Notes: generated from the letters alone by a model not told the origin. A stretch of DNA of 64,000 nucleotides from Achromobacter deleyi (GCF_016127315.1 NZ_CP065997.1:2294001-2358000); one strand, 5' to 3'; shown: positions 1 to 8,645, counted from the stretch's first letter. Program-made: numbers and translations.

Positions 1-351
1 GACGGCCTGGGCAACGGCGCGCGCGTGTGCCAGGAAGAGATCTTCGGGCCGGTGCTGGTGGCGTTGCCGTTCGACGACGAGGACGACGTGATCCGGCAGG
101 CCAACGACACGCCCTTTGGCCTGGCCGCGGGCATGTGGACCGGCGACTACGCCCGCGCCTGGCGCGTGGCGCGCGAGATCGAGGCGGGCTCGGTCTGGAT
201 CAACACCTACAAGCAATCGCACATCGCCACGCCGTTCGGCGGCTTCAAGGCCAGCGGCATCGGCCGCGAGAAGGGCCTGCATGGCCTGCGCCTGTACAGC
301 CAGGTCAAGAGCCTGTACTGGGGCATGCACAATCAACCGATGGGACTGTGA
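1..351 (+). CDS. Aldehyde dehydrogenase, C-terminal part (5' end outside window)
   Basis: The reading frame is open from the first base and ends with TGA at 349-351, so only the last 116 residues are seen. They carry the C-terminal ALDH signature EEIFGPVL, the stretch NDTPFGLAAG, and the terminal block NTYKQSHIATPFGGFKASGIGRE, typical of NAD(P)-dependent aldehyde dehydrogenases that oxidise an aldehyde to the acid. The catalytic Cys and Glu lie upstream of the window, so substrate cannot be judged. The next gene starts five bases after the stop, which suggests an operon with the epimerase and Bug receptor. Confidence 0.93.
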   Translation, partial: DGLGNGARVCQEEIFGPVLVALPFDDEDDVIRQANDTPFGLAAGMWTGDYARAWRVAREIEAGSVWINTYKQSHIATPFGGFKASGIGREKGLHGLRLYSQVKSLYWGMHNQPMGL

Positions 352-356
352 ATCAC

Positions 357-1388
357 ATGACGACCGACAAGAAAAGCGCGGCGCTGCCGCTGGCCGATGC
401 CCGCATCCTGATCGCCGGCGCCGCCAGCCTGGTGGGCTCGCACACCGCCGACGCGCTGCTGGCCGCCGGCGTGCGCGAAGTGATCCTGCTGGACAACTTC
501 GCGTTTGGCACGCCCGAGGCCATCGCCCACCTGCAGGGCAATCCGCGCGTGAAAGTGGTGCGCGGCGACCTGATGCGCCTGCCGGACCTGCTGGCCGCGA
601 CCGAAGGCGTGGACGGCGTGCTGCACCTGGCGGCCTACATGACGCTGGGTTTCGCGCAGACGCCGTGGCAGGCGGTGGACGTGAACATTCGCGGCGCGCA
701 GAACATGCTGGAAGCCTGCCGCGCCAACAAGGTGAAGAAGTTCGTGTTCGCCTCGTCCAACGCCGTCTATGGCTATGGCAGCGGCATTGCCGGCGCGCTG
801 GCCGAGAACGGCCCGTTCCATTCCGTTGGCGCGCCGCCCGCCGCGATCCTGTACGGCGCTTCCAAGATCATGGGCGAACAGCTGTGCCGCCAGTACCACC
901 AGAAGGCCGGGCTGGACTACGTGGTGCTGCGCTATTCCACCGTGTACGGCGAACGCCAGCACTACCGCGCCGCCAATTCGCTGTACATCATGGAGACCTA
1001 CGACCGCGTGCGCCAGGGCGAGCGTCCCGTGCTGCCCGGCGACGGCAGCGATACCAAGCACTTCGTGCATGTGTCGGACGTGGCGCGCGCCAACGTCGCC
1101 GCGTTCCAGAGTGACGCCACCGACGTGGCCGTGAACGTGTCCGGCCCCGCGCCCATCACCACCGGCGAACTGGTGCGGCTGGTGCTGGACTACTGCAACA
1201 GCGACCTGGAACCGGAGATCCGGCCGGATCCCCCTGGCACCGTGCGCCTGACCTCGGGCGGCGCCTTCCATATTCCGCACGACCTGGCCGGACGGCAGAT
1301 TGGCTGGCAGCCGCAGGTAGGCATGGCCGAAGGCGTGACGCGCCTGCTGGCCTGGCGCGAGGCGCAGGAAGGAGGCAAGGGCGGCTAG
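357..1388 (+). CDS. NAD-dependent epimerase/dehydratase (extended SDR family)
   Basis: A 343-residue extended short-chain dehydrogenase/reductase. The N-terminal nucleotide-binding loop reads GAASLVGSH, where the family normally has GxxGxxG, so the middle glycine is a serine. The catalytic YxxxK is YGASK near residue 165, with FASSNAVYG before it as the Ser/Thr site. Members act on NDP-sugars or related hydroxyacids/ketones; the substrate here is unknown. The ATG at 357 is chosen because it follows the aldehyde dehydrogenase stop by five bases, whereas upstream in-frame sequence only overlaps that gene. Its position between an ALDH and a Bug receptor suggests catabolism rather than cell-envelope sugar synthesis. 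Confidence 0.88.
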   Translation: MTTDKKSAALPLADARILIAGAASLVGSHTADALLAAGVREVILLDNFAFGTPEAIAHLQGNPRVKVVRGDLMRLPDLLAATEGVDGVLHLAAYMTLGFAQTPWQAVDVNIRGAQNMLEACRANKVKKFVFASSNAVYGYGSGIAGALAENGPFHSVGAPPAAILYGASKIMGEQLCRQYHQKAGLDYVVLRYSTVYGERQHYRAANSLYIMETYDRVRQGERPVLPGDGSDTKHFVHVSDVARANVAAFQSDATDVAVNVSGPAPITTGELVRLVLDYCNSDLEPEIRPDPPGTVRLTSGGAFHIPHDLAGRQIGWQPQVGMAEGVTRLLAWREAQEGGKGG

Positions 1389-1495
1389 GGAATAGTTTGA
1401 CCCGGGGCGGCCGTCGCAGCCTTCCCGCATGATGGGCCGGCATGTCCGGCCCATCACAACGCATAACAACAGCAGTACCCCAACAGGAGACAACC

Positions 1496-2455
1496 ATGTT
1501 CTTTACACGCAAGGCGGCCTCTCGCGCCGCGCTGTCCGTGGCCGCGCTGTGCGCCGCGTGGCCGGCCTGGGCCTGGCCCGACCATCCCATCGAGCTGGTG
1601 GTGGGCTTCGCGCCCGGGGGTGGCACCGACCTGACGGCCCGTTCGCTGGCGGTGTTCCTGGAAAAGGAGCTGGGCACCACCATCGTGGTGCAGAACAAGC
1701 CGGGCGCATCCAGCGCCATCGCGCTGTCGTACGTGGCGCGCGCCAAGCCTGACGGCTATACGCTGGCGATGACCAACATGCCCGGGCTGGTGTCGCTGCC
1801 GATCGAACGCAAGGCCGGCTTCACCACCGGCGACTTTACCTATCTCGCCAACCTGGTGCGCGACCCGAGCGCTTTCAGCGTCGCGGCCGACAGTCCGTAC
1901 CAGACGCTGGATGCCCTGATCAAGGCGGCGCGCGAGAAACCGGGCGCGATCAGCTACGGCTCGACCGGGGTGGGCACCGACGACCATCTGGCGCTGGTGC
2001 TGTTCCAGAACCTGACCGGCACCAAGCTCAACCACGTGCCCTACAACGGCGCGGGGCCGTTACGCAGTTCGGTGCTGGGCGGGCATACCGTGATCGGCGG
2101 CCTGAACCTGGGCGAAGTCATGCCCTATCACGGCAAGAACATGCGCGTGCTGGCGCAGGCCAGCGAGACGCGTTCGCCGCTGGGACCGGATGTGCCGACC
2201 TTCAAGGAGCTGGGCGTAAACCTGGTGTTCGCCTCCGAGCGCGGCATTGTCGCGCCCAAGGGTTTGCCGGCGGATGTCGCCGAGAAACTGCGCCAGGCCT
2301 TGGGCAAGGTCGCCGCCAATCCGGAATTCCAGGCGCAGATGAAGCAGCAGTTCACCGAGATGGATTATCTCGATGGGCCGCAATGGCAGGAACGCCTGAA
2401 GCAGGATGATGGGCGGCTGCGGCAGATCTGGGCGAGCACGCCCTGGGTGGAGTAG
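1496..2455 (+). CDS. Bug-family periplasmic substrate-binding protein (TTT-type receptor)
   Basis: A 319-residue exported protein. It begins with a signal peptide (MFFTRKAASR, then a hydrophobic stretch ending WPAWAWP) and continues with family landmarks: PIELVVGFAPGGGTDLTAR, VVQNKPGASS, ARAKPDGYTLAM, and HVPYNGAGP in the second lobe. Bug proteins bind carboxylates or other small molecules in the periplasm, feeding a TctAB-type transporter or a regulator. No tctA/tctB lies next to it, which is usual for the expanded Bug families of Bordetella and relatives. The ATG at 1496 follows AGGAGA at 1485-1490 and directly opens the signal peptide. The ligand is unknown; the upstream ALDH and epimerase may metabolise it. 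Confidence 0.93.
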   Translation: MFFTRKAASRAALSVAALCAAWPAWAWPDHPIELVVGFAPGGGTDLTARSLAVFLEKELGTTIVVQNKPGASSAIALSYVARAKPDGYTLAMTNMPGLVSLPIERKAGFTTGDFTYLANLVRDPSAFSVAADSPYQTLDALIKAAREKPGAISYGSTGVGTDDHLALVLFQNLTGTKLNHVPYNGAGPLRSSVLGGHTVIGGLNLGEVMPYHGKNMRVLAQASETRSPLGPDVPTFKELGVNLVFASERGIVAPKGLPADVAEKLRQALGKVAANPEFQAQMKQQFTEMDYLDGPQWQERLKQDDGRLRQIWASTPWVE

Positions 2456-2471
2456 GGCGTCAGAGGGGGGC

Positions 2472-2505
2472 CCCGCGATTGCGGCGACATGCTCCGGATC
2501 GCGGG
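2472..2505 (+). terminator. Inverted repeat downstream of the Bug gene, possible terminator
   Basis: Arms CCCGCGAT (2472-2479) and ATCGCGGG (2498-2505) are perfectly complementary across an 18-base loop, just after the Bug receptor stop. There is no immediate T-run, although eight T's occur at 2545-2552. It may be a weak or Rho-assisted terminator. Confidence 0.3.
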
Positions 2506-2644
2506 ACGCGGGCCAGTGTCTGAGAACTGGTCTGAATTGCGGCTTTTTTTTACTGTAAATCGCCGCTCAACCGTTTATGTCTATAGACGGTCGCCTGCGT
2601 GGTGGTGGGTGGCTATTGATTGATCTGCGATCAGGAGCCGCATC

Positions 2645-4873
2645 ATGGCTGTACCCACACTTGGCACTATCACCGTTGTTGGAAGCTGGCCCCCTACGCC
2701 GCCGTATTGGGGGCCATCCATGTGGGATATGTGGGAGTGGAGTTGGTTTGGTGCGTGGGATGAAGGAGGGTACCTGTTCGACGACCCCGAGGCGCCAGAA
2801 AAAGTCCCGGATCCCCCCGCGCCTGTTGCTACCCCTGTACCGCCTGCGCCGGTTGTCGCTCCCGTTCCGACGCCGTCCAACTGGGGCGGGCCAGCGTTGG
2901 GATCCGGACTGTGGAACCTGGAGAACAACGAGTACCACTACGAGCGTCCTCCCGAACTTCCCATTCCTGGCATAGATAGATTCCTCGCTGATCTGCTTCC
3001 TGGAATAAGGGACTATTACGTTTCCCACTACGCCGATGAATCCAGGCATTACCGCGATCCGGCTTCCACTGGCGGCATGGCGGCGTCGGCGGTCAGCGCG
3101 GTCGTGCCGGAAACGGGGCATTTGCTGAAGCACATCGGCACGTTGCTGGAGCACGAACTGGATGAGAAGACCTTCAAGCTTTTGAAGCGGATCGACTTCA
3201 AGAACTACGCGTTCATTCAATTCTTGTTCAGTTGGAATTCGATTCAGAAGGATATCGCTGCTGGCACGCCGCCTAAGGTTGCAGTCGGTTCCGAGGCCTT
3301 GCTTTTGACTGCCAGCTCCCTGGCGTCAGCGGGGCTAGTCTACGTAATTGGATCGCTGGGCGTAGCTGCGGCGGCTCCTGCTGTTGTTGCATCTTTCGTC
3401 ATAGGCGCAAGCGTGTCGTTCGCGTTAGATCAATGGGGGTTTAAGGGCTGGGCGGCCAAACTCATTAACGACGCGCTTTTGAACTTGGACACCATGTCGG
3501 TCGAGCATCCTTCGAGTGTGGATGACGCATCTTCCGATCATCACGCACCGCCGGCCGGTACCGAGTCGGGCGTGGCTTCCCAGCCTACAGTGGATGTACC
3601 CGCGCAGCCAAGCGCGCCTTCCACCGACGATGGTTTGACACAGTTTTCCGACTATCAGGTCTACCTGGCAATGCGCGAAATCATCGAGCATCCGGAGCTG
3701 TATCCGAACGCGGCGGCCATCCTGCCGGATATCCTCTCAGGCATTGCAGACGCCATTTCGCCCCAAGATCTGGCAGGCGTCGATCCGGTGGACGGCGATG
3801 CGAGTTCGAGGCCTCCGCCTGAAACGGTTCGATATGCCGATCTTGAACCGGACAGCGGCGTCAAGGCATGCGTGGTTGATGACGACCGCTCCTATCTGTT
3901 TATCGGCGACGACACGCCAAACAAGATGGTCGGCGGCAAGGCCATCAACTGGTTCATGCCGAAGACCGATCATGGCGGGATCAATACGGTCATTGGCAAT
4001 CCGGACGGCTACAACGTGCTGGATTTTTCGTTGAACGAAAAAGGCGTCGATATCTTCATACAAGGCAATGATCGCGTGGATGATCGGATCAAGGCCCTGG
4101 CCCAACTCCACGGGGTTAGCGCTGGCTGGTTCGAAGAGCGCTTTCTTACGCGCGACAACGCCCTGAAATTACTGCGGGGATGGTTTGCATCCGAAGAGTT
4201 GTATGTCGATTCTTCCGCGCGGTTCTCCGAAGACAGTTATCGAAACATCGACTACATCATCGGCAGTCGTCATGATGACATCATCATCGGCGATGCGCTC
4301 GGTGGCATGACGATAACCGGCGGCGCGGGCAACGATACCTTCGTGCTGCATGGCGGCAGCAATCGCCTGGTGTTCAACGATGGAGATTTCGCCGCGCCGG
4401 GAAGCGGGGAAATCACCACCAAGTTCATTCACGGGCTGACGACAGGCTCGGAAGCCGATCACTTCAACGTGCAGAGGTATTTACCCAATTATCCGGAGCT
4501 GCGCGACTATTTTGGGTTCCACCTGGATCCCGACGTGCTGGACTTTTCCAATCTGGATGGCGACGTCAACACCGATGGCCATCAGGCGATGCGGTTCATC
4601 GGAGAACTCGCATTTACAGGGCATGCTGGCGAGCTCAGGTACGTGACGATGGATTCCCATGGGACGAACGTTCCGATCCAGGAGCCTGACGATGTCTACT
4701 ACTTGAGCACCACCGTGCGTCTGGAAGGTGACAGAACTGGCAGCGGCAAAGCGGACTTCTTCATCGAATACACCAACTACCTCAACCCCTCCAACTACAA
4801 CGAACTGCATATGGCGAAGGTAATCGGAAATATCTATCCGTTCCTTGACGACGCCAATTTCTTCTTCGAATAA
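2645..4873 (+). CDS. Large RTX/serralysin-C-type protein with hydrophobic hairpin, candidate secreted toxin
   Basis: A 742-residue protein with no recognised enzyme domain. Residues 1-90 are rich in Trp, Pro and Gly. Residues ~212-265 form a long Ala/Gly/Val-rich hydrophobic stretch (for example SLGVAAAAPAVVASFVIG), like two membrane helices of a pore-forming hairpin. After a Pro/Ser-rich linker, residues ~545-570 contain one RTX-type nonapeptide (GGAGNDTFV) preceded by HDDIIIG. The C-terminal region has ELAFTGHAGELRYV (~654) and GDRTGSGKADFFIEY (~695), which resemble the serralysin C-terminal (Peptidase_M10_C) secretion region. No N-terminal signal peptide is visible, so type I export is inferred. 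AGGAG at 2633-2637 supports the ATG. Two membrane proteins follow at once. A bacteriocin-like toxin is the best guess; no activity is proven. Confidence 0.6.
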   Translation: MAVPTLGTITVVGSWPPTPPYWGPSMWDMWEWSWFGAWDEGGYLFDDPEAPEKVPDPPAPVATPVPPAPVVAPVPTPSNWGGPALGSGLWNLENNEYHYERPPELPIPGIDRFLADLLPGIRDYYVSHYADESRHYRDPASTGGMAASAVSAVVPETGHLLKHIGTLLEHELDEKTFKLLKRIDFKNYAFIQFLFSWNSIQKDIAAGTPPKVAVGSEALLLTASSLASAGLVYVIGSLGVAAAAPAVVASFVIGASVSFALDQWGFKGWAAKLINDALLNLDTMSVEHPSSVDDASSDHHAPPAGTESGVASQPTVDVPAQPSAPSTDDGLTQFSDYQVYLAMREIIEHPELYPNAAAILPDILSGIADAISPQDLAGVDPVDGDASSRPPPETVRYADLEPDSGVKACVVDDDRSYLFIGDDTPNKMVGGKAINWFMPKTDHGGINTVIGNPDGYNVLDFSLNEKGVDIFIQGNDRVDDRIKALAQLHGVSAGWFEERFLTRDNALKLLRGWFASEELYVDSSARFSEDSYRNIDYIIGSRHDDIIIGDALGGMTITGGAGNDTFVLHGGSNRLVFNDGDFAAPGSGEITTKFIHGLTTGSEADHFNVQRYLPNYPELRDYFGFHLDPDVLDFSNLDGDVNTDGHQAMRFIGELAFTGHAGELRYVTMDSHGTNVPIQEPDDVYYLSTTVRLEGDRTGSGKADFFIEYTNYLNPSNYNELHMAKVIGNIYPFLDDANFFFE

Positions 4874-4907
4874 CCCGGTGCTCGGACTTTTTTTATCGAG
4901 GTGGAAC

Positions 4908-5459
4908 ATGGCATTGGGACCGAGAGGGCTGTTCGAAACCCTGGAAGACGGCACCATCATCTACTACGGCAAGATGGGCTGGAACGCGCCCGGCTACATC
5001 GTTGACGAGGCGACCATGAAGGCGATCCAGAGGCAGCGCGCAGCGTCGGCAGTTATGACGCTGCTGACAATTCCCGCCATGATTCGCGCGGGTCTGCTAT
5101 GGCTGCCGCTAGCGCTTGGGTTGATCCTGGTCGCCGTTGTTCACGTTCAACACAAGAAGATCGTCAAGGACCTGCCAGTCTCTTCTTGTCACTTCAGTCC
5201 CGGCTTTAGAAAACGCTGGGTCCTGCTCAGCCAGGACGCGTCATATTGGACGTTGATCCTGGGCTCTTTTATCGTTTTTCCTTTTTCCCTCGTAGTGCTT
5301 CGGAGCGGGCTTGATGACCCCAACAAAGATCCCGCCTTTACATGGACCATCATTGGTGTATTCGCGATATGCCAGTTGACGTCTGCCGCCCTTTTGTTGA
5401 TCAAGCTCAAGATATCGCTCGGCCATGCCATGACCTGGCTCAAAGCCCGCCGGAAGTGA
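4908..5459 (+). CDS. Small multi-pass membrane protein, copy 1; candidate immunity protein
   Basis: 183 residues. A hydrophilic N-terminal region of about 40 residues (GTIIYYGKMGWNAPGY) is followed by hydrophobic segments at about 46-77, 107-127 and 140-165, giving three or four predicted membrane helices, and a basic tail WLKARRK. I do not recognise the family. The gene starts 34 bases after the RTX-type gene stop, with GAGG at 4898-4901 as ribosome site; the upstream in-frame ATG at 4845 would overlap the toxin gene and is less likely. A small membrane protein directly after a protein with a membrane-inserting hairpin is the classic layout of immunity to a pore-former. This role is inference. 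Confidence 0.65.
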   Translation: MALGPRGLFETLEDGTIIYYGKMGWNAPGYIVDEATMKAIQRQRAASAVMTLLTIPAMIRAGLLWLPLALGLILVAVVHVQHKKIVKDLPVSSCHFSPGFRKRWVLLSQDASYWTLILGSFIVFPFSLVVLRSGLDDPNKDPAFTWTIIGVFAICQLTSAALLLIKLKISLGHAMTWLKARRK

Positions 5460-5547
5460 GACAAACCGATGGTTCCCGCGCCTATGCGAGATCCGCATCG
5501 CATAGCGCGGGCTCTTGAAAAAAACTATTGGAAGCGTGAGCTGCAAC

Positions 5548-6099
5548 ATGGCATTGGGACCGAGAGGGCTGTTCGAAACCCTGGAGGACGGCACCATCAT
5601 CTACTACGGCAAGATGGGCTGGAATGCACCCGGCTACATCGTTGACGAAGCGACCATGAAGGCGATCCAGAGGCTGCATGGTGCGTCGGCAGGTATGACG
5701 CTATTGACGATTCCGGCTCTGGTTCGCGCCGGTCTGTTATGGCTGGCGCTAGCGCTTGGGATCATTCTCTTCGCCATTGTTCACGTTCAACACAAAAAGC
5801 TCGTCAAAGATCTGCCGGTCTCTACGCGCTACTTCACGCCGGGGTTCAGACGGCGTCTTGTTTTGATGAGCGCGGACACGTCCTATTTAATGCCCATGTT
5901 GGGCCTGATCTTCGTTTGCCCATTGCTTGCGTGGATAGGTTGGAGCAGTCTGGGTGACCCCGATATCAAGCCGGTATTGTCGTGGGCAGCATTGGCTGGC
6001 GCTGCTTTGGGATCGTTGTTCAGCGCCGCCATGCTGTCCGTCAAGGTCACGATGTCGGTGCGCCGCTTCAGGACCTGGCTTAAAGCCCGCCGGAAGTGA
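5548..6099 (+). CDS. Small multi-pass membrane protein, copy 2; candidate immunity protein
   Basis: 183 residues, a paralogue of the gene 640 bases upstream. The first 42 residues are identical to copy 1, the tail TWLKARRK is shared, and the membrane-spanning core (about residues 95-165) has diverged strongly, for example LMPMLGLIFVCPLLAWIG in place of the copy 1 segment. The ATG at 5548 matches the start of copy 1; GTGAG at 5536-5540 is a modest ribosome site. The intergenic stretch 5460-5547 shows no clear terminator, so co-transcription with copy 1 is likely. Core divergence between constant ends fits immunity proteins that have specialised to different toxins. Confidence 0.65.
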   Translation: MALGPRGLFETLEDGTIIYYGKMGWNAPGYIVDEATMKAIQRLHGASAGMTLLTIPALVRAGLLWLALALGIILFAIVHVQHKKLVKDLPVSTRYFTPGFRRRLVLMSADTSYLMPMLGLIFVCPLLAWIGWSSLGDPDIKPVLSWAALAGAALGSLFSAAMLSVKVTMSVRRFRTWLKARRK

Positions 6100-6104
6100 G
6101 GCCC

Positions 6105-6725
6105 TTATTCCAACGGCAACGTCAACACCCCCTGCGGCGCCGGCCGCATCATCACCCGGCGGTACCACGCCGACAGAGCCGGCGTGTCCGGCCGCTCGAT
6201 CGGCAGCGCCAGCCAGCGGTGCGCCGAGCACACCAGGGCGATGTCGCCCATGGTCAGGTGGCGGCCGGCGATGAATTCGCGGCCTTGCAGCGCCTGGTCC
6301 AGGATCCGCGCGCGGTCGTTGCTGCGCTTGACCGAAAGTTCGATGGCGGCGTGGTCGCGTTTGGCCTCGGGCGTGCGGATCAGGCCCAGGAAGGCCGGGC
6401 CCATGGCGCCTTGCCATTCGGTGGTCTGCCAGTCCATCCAGCGGTCGGCGTCGGCGCGCAGGCAGACGTCCTCGGGCCAGAGCGTGCCGGCGCCGTAGCG
6501 CGCGGCCAGGTAGCGCACGATGGCGTTGGATTCCCACAGCACGAAGCCGCCATCGTCGATGGCGGGCACGGTGCGGTTGGGGTTGATTTTGGCGTACTCG
6601 GGCGTGTCGACCACGCCGAACGGCCCGCCGGCCTCGATGAAGGTGTGCGGCAGCGCCAGTTCGCGCACCGCCAGCATCACTTTCTGCACGTTGACGGACG
6701 TCAGGCGTCCCCAGATCTTCAACAT
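6105..6725 (-). CDS. Glutathione S-transferase family protein
   Basis: 206 residues with the two-domain GST layout: an N-terminal thioredoxin-like half (LKIWGRLTSVNVQKVMLA, then NPNRTVPAIDDGGFVLWESNAIVRYLA, containing the cis-Pro and the ES-N glutathione-binding residues) and an all-helical C-terminal half with the conserved LTMGDIAL cap motif. GSTs conjugate glutathione to electrophiles in the cytoplasm. The stop lies five bases from the convergent stop of the duplicated membrane protein gene. Substrate unknown. Confidence 0.93.
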   Translation of the reverse strand: MLKIWGRLTSVNVQKVMLAVRELALPHTFIEAGGPFGVVDTPEYAKINPNRTVPAIDDGGFVLWESNAIVRYLAARYGAGTLWPEDVCLRADADRWMDWQTTEWQGAMGPAFLGLIRTPEAKRDHAAIELSVKRSNDRARILDQALQGREFIAGRHLTMGDIALVCSAHRWLALPIERPDTPALSAWYRRVMMRPAPQGVLTLPLE

Positions 6726-6743
6726 AACCGGTCCTTGTAAGGG

Positions 6744-7322
6744 TCAGGCGGGCGGCAACTGCCGCCGCGCAAAGCCGCTGTCGCGCCCGAAGCGCGTCCA
6801 GTTGAAAGCGGGCCCCGGGTCGGTCTTGCGGCCGGGGGCGATGTGTTCGTGGCCCCAGGCGGCCGCCAGGGGGTAGCGCGCGCGCAGCACCGGCGTCAGC
6901 CGGCGCAGCGCCAGGTACTGTTCGTCAGTGTAGGGCAGGGTGTCGGTGCCTTCCAGCTCGATGCCGATGGAAAAGTCGTTGCAGCGCTCGCGGCCGGCGA
7001 AGCGCGAGACGCCGGCATGCCAGGCGCGGGCATCAGTGGAGACGAACTGCACGATGCGGCCATCGCGGCGGATGAAGAAGTGGGCCGACACGCGCAGGCC
7101 GCGCAGGCGTTTCAGCCAGGGGTGCGAGGCGTAGTCCAGCGTGTTCAGGAACAGGCCGGCCACCTCGGGGCCGCCGAACTGGCCCGGGGGCAGGCTGATG
7201 TTGTGCAGCACCAGCAGCGAGACCTGCGCGTCATGAGGACGCGCGTCGCTGTTGGGGGAGGGCAGTCGGGCAACGCCCGGGGCCGGCGCCAGCCAGCCAT
7301 GTCGATCCAGAAGCAGGGGCAT
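6744..7322 (-). CDS. ampD: 1,6-anhydro-N-acetylmuramyl-L-alanine amidase AmpD
   Basis: 192 residues, the normal AmpD length. The amidase_2 fold is shown by LLVLHNISLPPGQFGG (first zinc His), AHFFIRRDGRIVQFVS, AWHAGVS, FSIGIELEGTD, and the C-terminal zinc and catalytic block WGHEHIAPGRKTDPGPAF. AmpD removes the peptide from recycled anhydromuropeptides in the cytoplasm and thereby keeps AmpR-controlled beta-lactamase low. The ATG at 7322 gives the family start; the frame is open further upstream, but that sequence is arginine-rich and unlike AmpD. No ampE is adjacent. Confidence 0.93.
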   Translation of the reverse strand: MPLLLDRHGWLAPAPGVARLPSPNSDARPHDAQVSLLVLHNISLPPGQFGGPEVAGLFLNTLDYASHPWLKRLRGLRVSAHFFIRRDGRIVQFVSTDARAWHAGVSRFAGRERCNDFSIGIELEGTDTLPYTDEQYLALRRLTPVLRARYPLAAAWGHEHIAPGRKTDPGPAFNWTRFGRDSGFARRQLPPA

Positions 7323-7534
7323 GGGAGGAAAGCAGGTTGGTATCCAACGTGCATTATGCCGTGCGTGTAAAAAGGGGGCGAATGAGAGGCGGGGTTCTCC
7401 GGGGGCGGCGCTGTCGTGCGTCCTGTGATGGGCGAGCCTCTCCTGGCTGACTAGCGGGCTGGGCTGGCTGGCGGAATGGCGGAATTGCGGGCGGGCCGGC
7501 AATTCCGGGCTGGCCAGTCGCCCAGGCCAGCCTT

Positions 7535-7801
7535 TTACTTTGCTGCCGGCCCCAGCCGGGCGTGTTCCTGGCTGCACCAGGTCTGGCCGCCCTGCAGCAG
7601 GGCTTCCGAGCGCGGCAGGTGGATGCCGCAGTGGGCGCAGCGGACCATGGCTTCCGGGGCGTGGGCAGTGGGCTGGCCGGCCTTGCCCTGGGGGCGGGCG
7701 CCCGCGGGGCCTTCCTGGCGGGCGGCGGCCATGCGGCCGGCGATGCGCGCCACGAACAGCACGCCGATGATGATGACGATCCAGAACAGCAGCTTGCCCA
7801 C
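7535..7801 (-). CDS. PP0621-family small membrane protein
   Basis: 88 residues: a single N-terminal membrane helix (LLFWIVIIIGVLFVARIAG), a Pro/Ala-rich linker, then a zinc-ribbon-like C-terminus with Cys pairs (VRCAHCGIHLP and WCSQEHA). This is the layout of the PP0621 family, whose function is unknown. It starts with GTG one base after the stop of the CcsA-like gene, so the two are probably co-translated. This pairing with cytochrome c assembly genes is common in beta-proteobacteria, from memory. Confidence 0.82.
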   Translation of the reverse strand: MGKLLFWIVIIIGVLFVARIAGRMAAARQEGPAGARPQGKAGQPTAHAPEAMVRCAHCGIHLPRSEALLQGGQTWCSQEHARLGPAAK

Positions 7802-7802
7802 G

Positions 7803-8645
7803 TCAGCCTCGATGCAGAATGACTTCCAGCACGAACCGGCTGCCGGTGTAGGCCAGGATCAGGAAACCGAACCCGGTCAGGGTCCAGCGCAGGGCGACGC
7901 GGCCGCGCCAGCCCCAGATGTGGCGCCCGGCCAGCAGGACGCCGAACGTCAGCCAGGACAGCAGGGTGAAGACGGTCTTGTGGTCGAACGGCAGGATCTG
8001 GCCGGTGAGCTTCATGGAGGCGATCGAGCCCGAGCCGACGGCCAGGGTCAGCACCACGAAGCCGATCCAGATGATGCGGAACAGCAGCTGTTCCTGGACT
8101 AGCAGCGGCGGCTGCGAGTCCAGCACGCGGCCGACGATGCTGCGCTCGGCGGGGGCGTCCAGCGGACGGTGCAGGTGGCGGTCGAGCAGGGCCATCATCA
8201 TCGCGTGCAGGGCGGCGATGGTGATCAGGCCGTAGGCGGCCAGGGCGATCAGCAGGTGGACGCGCAGCCAGGCGTTGTCGGCGTGGGGCACGAACTGGCC
8301 CTGGGGGAACAGGGCGGCCAGGCCGCTGGCCAGGGTGGCGGCCGGCAGCAGCAGCAATTGCAGGCCGTCGATGCGCACCAGCAGGCTTTCGAGCCAGAAG
8401 ACGACCATGCCGAGCCAGATGGCGGCCGACAGGGCCAGCGCCCACCCGATGAACAGGTGCGTGGCCCCCAGCATGGATTGCTGCAGCCCGATTCCATGGA
8501 GAACCAGGGCTCCCAGCAGGCACAGACGGGCGATCTTGCCCGTTTGCTCGACTTCCCCGGCGCCGGCCAGGCGGATCCAGAGGGACCCTCCGAGCACGGC
8601 GTACGCCAAGGCGGCCGCTGTGTGAAATACAATGCCTAGTGACAT
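7803..8645 (-). CDS. CcsA/YpjD-type cytochrome c assembly membrane protein
   Basis: 280 residues with about eight hydrophobic segments, including VHLLIALAAYGLITIAALHA and IIWIGFVVLTLAVGSGSIAS. It belongs to the cytochrome c assembly protein family (CcmC/CcsA fold, inner membrane, haem handling); the short YpjD-like form lies next to ffh in many proteobacteria. The start chosen is the ATG at 8645 (MSLGIVFHTAAA). The frame is open about 26 codons upstream, but that stretch is Arg/Pro-rich and is the leader between this gene and ffh, which diverges at 8752. The exact role of the YpjD branch is unresolved. Confidence 0.87.
   Translation of the reverse strand: MSLGIVFHTAAALAYAVLGGSLWIRLAGAGEVEQTGKIARLCLLGALVLHGIGLQQSMLGATHLFIGWALALSAAIWLGMVVFWLESLLVRIDGLQLLLLPAATLASGLAALFPQGQFVPHADNAWLRVHLLIALAAYGLITIAALHAMMMALLDRHLHRPLDAPAERSIVGRVLDSQPPLLVQEQLLFRIIWIGFVVLTLAVGSGSIASMKLTGQILPFDHKTVFTLLSWLTFGVLLAGRHIWGWRGRVALRWTLTGFGFLILAYTGSRFVLEVILHRG

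Larger units (their letters stand above)
4905..6101 (+). repeat. Tandem duplication, two units offset by exactly 640 bp
   Basis: The block 4905-5034 recurs at 5545-5674 with only about four mismatches, and the 3' gene ends near 5435-5460 recur at 6075-6100, again 640 bases on. The middle of each unit has diverged much more. The duplication created the two paralogous small membrane protein genes after the RTX-type gene. Confidence 0.9.
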
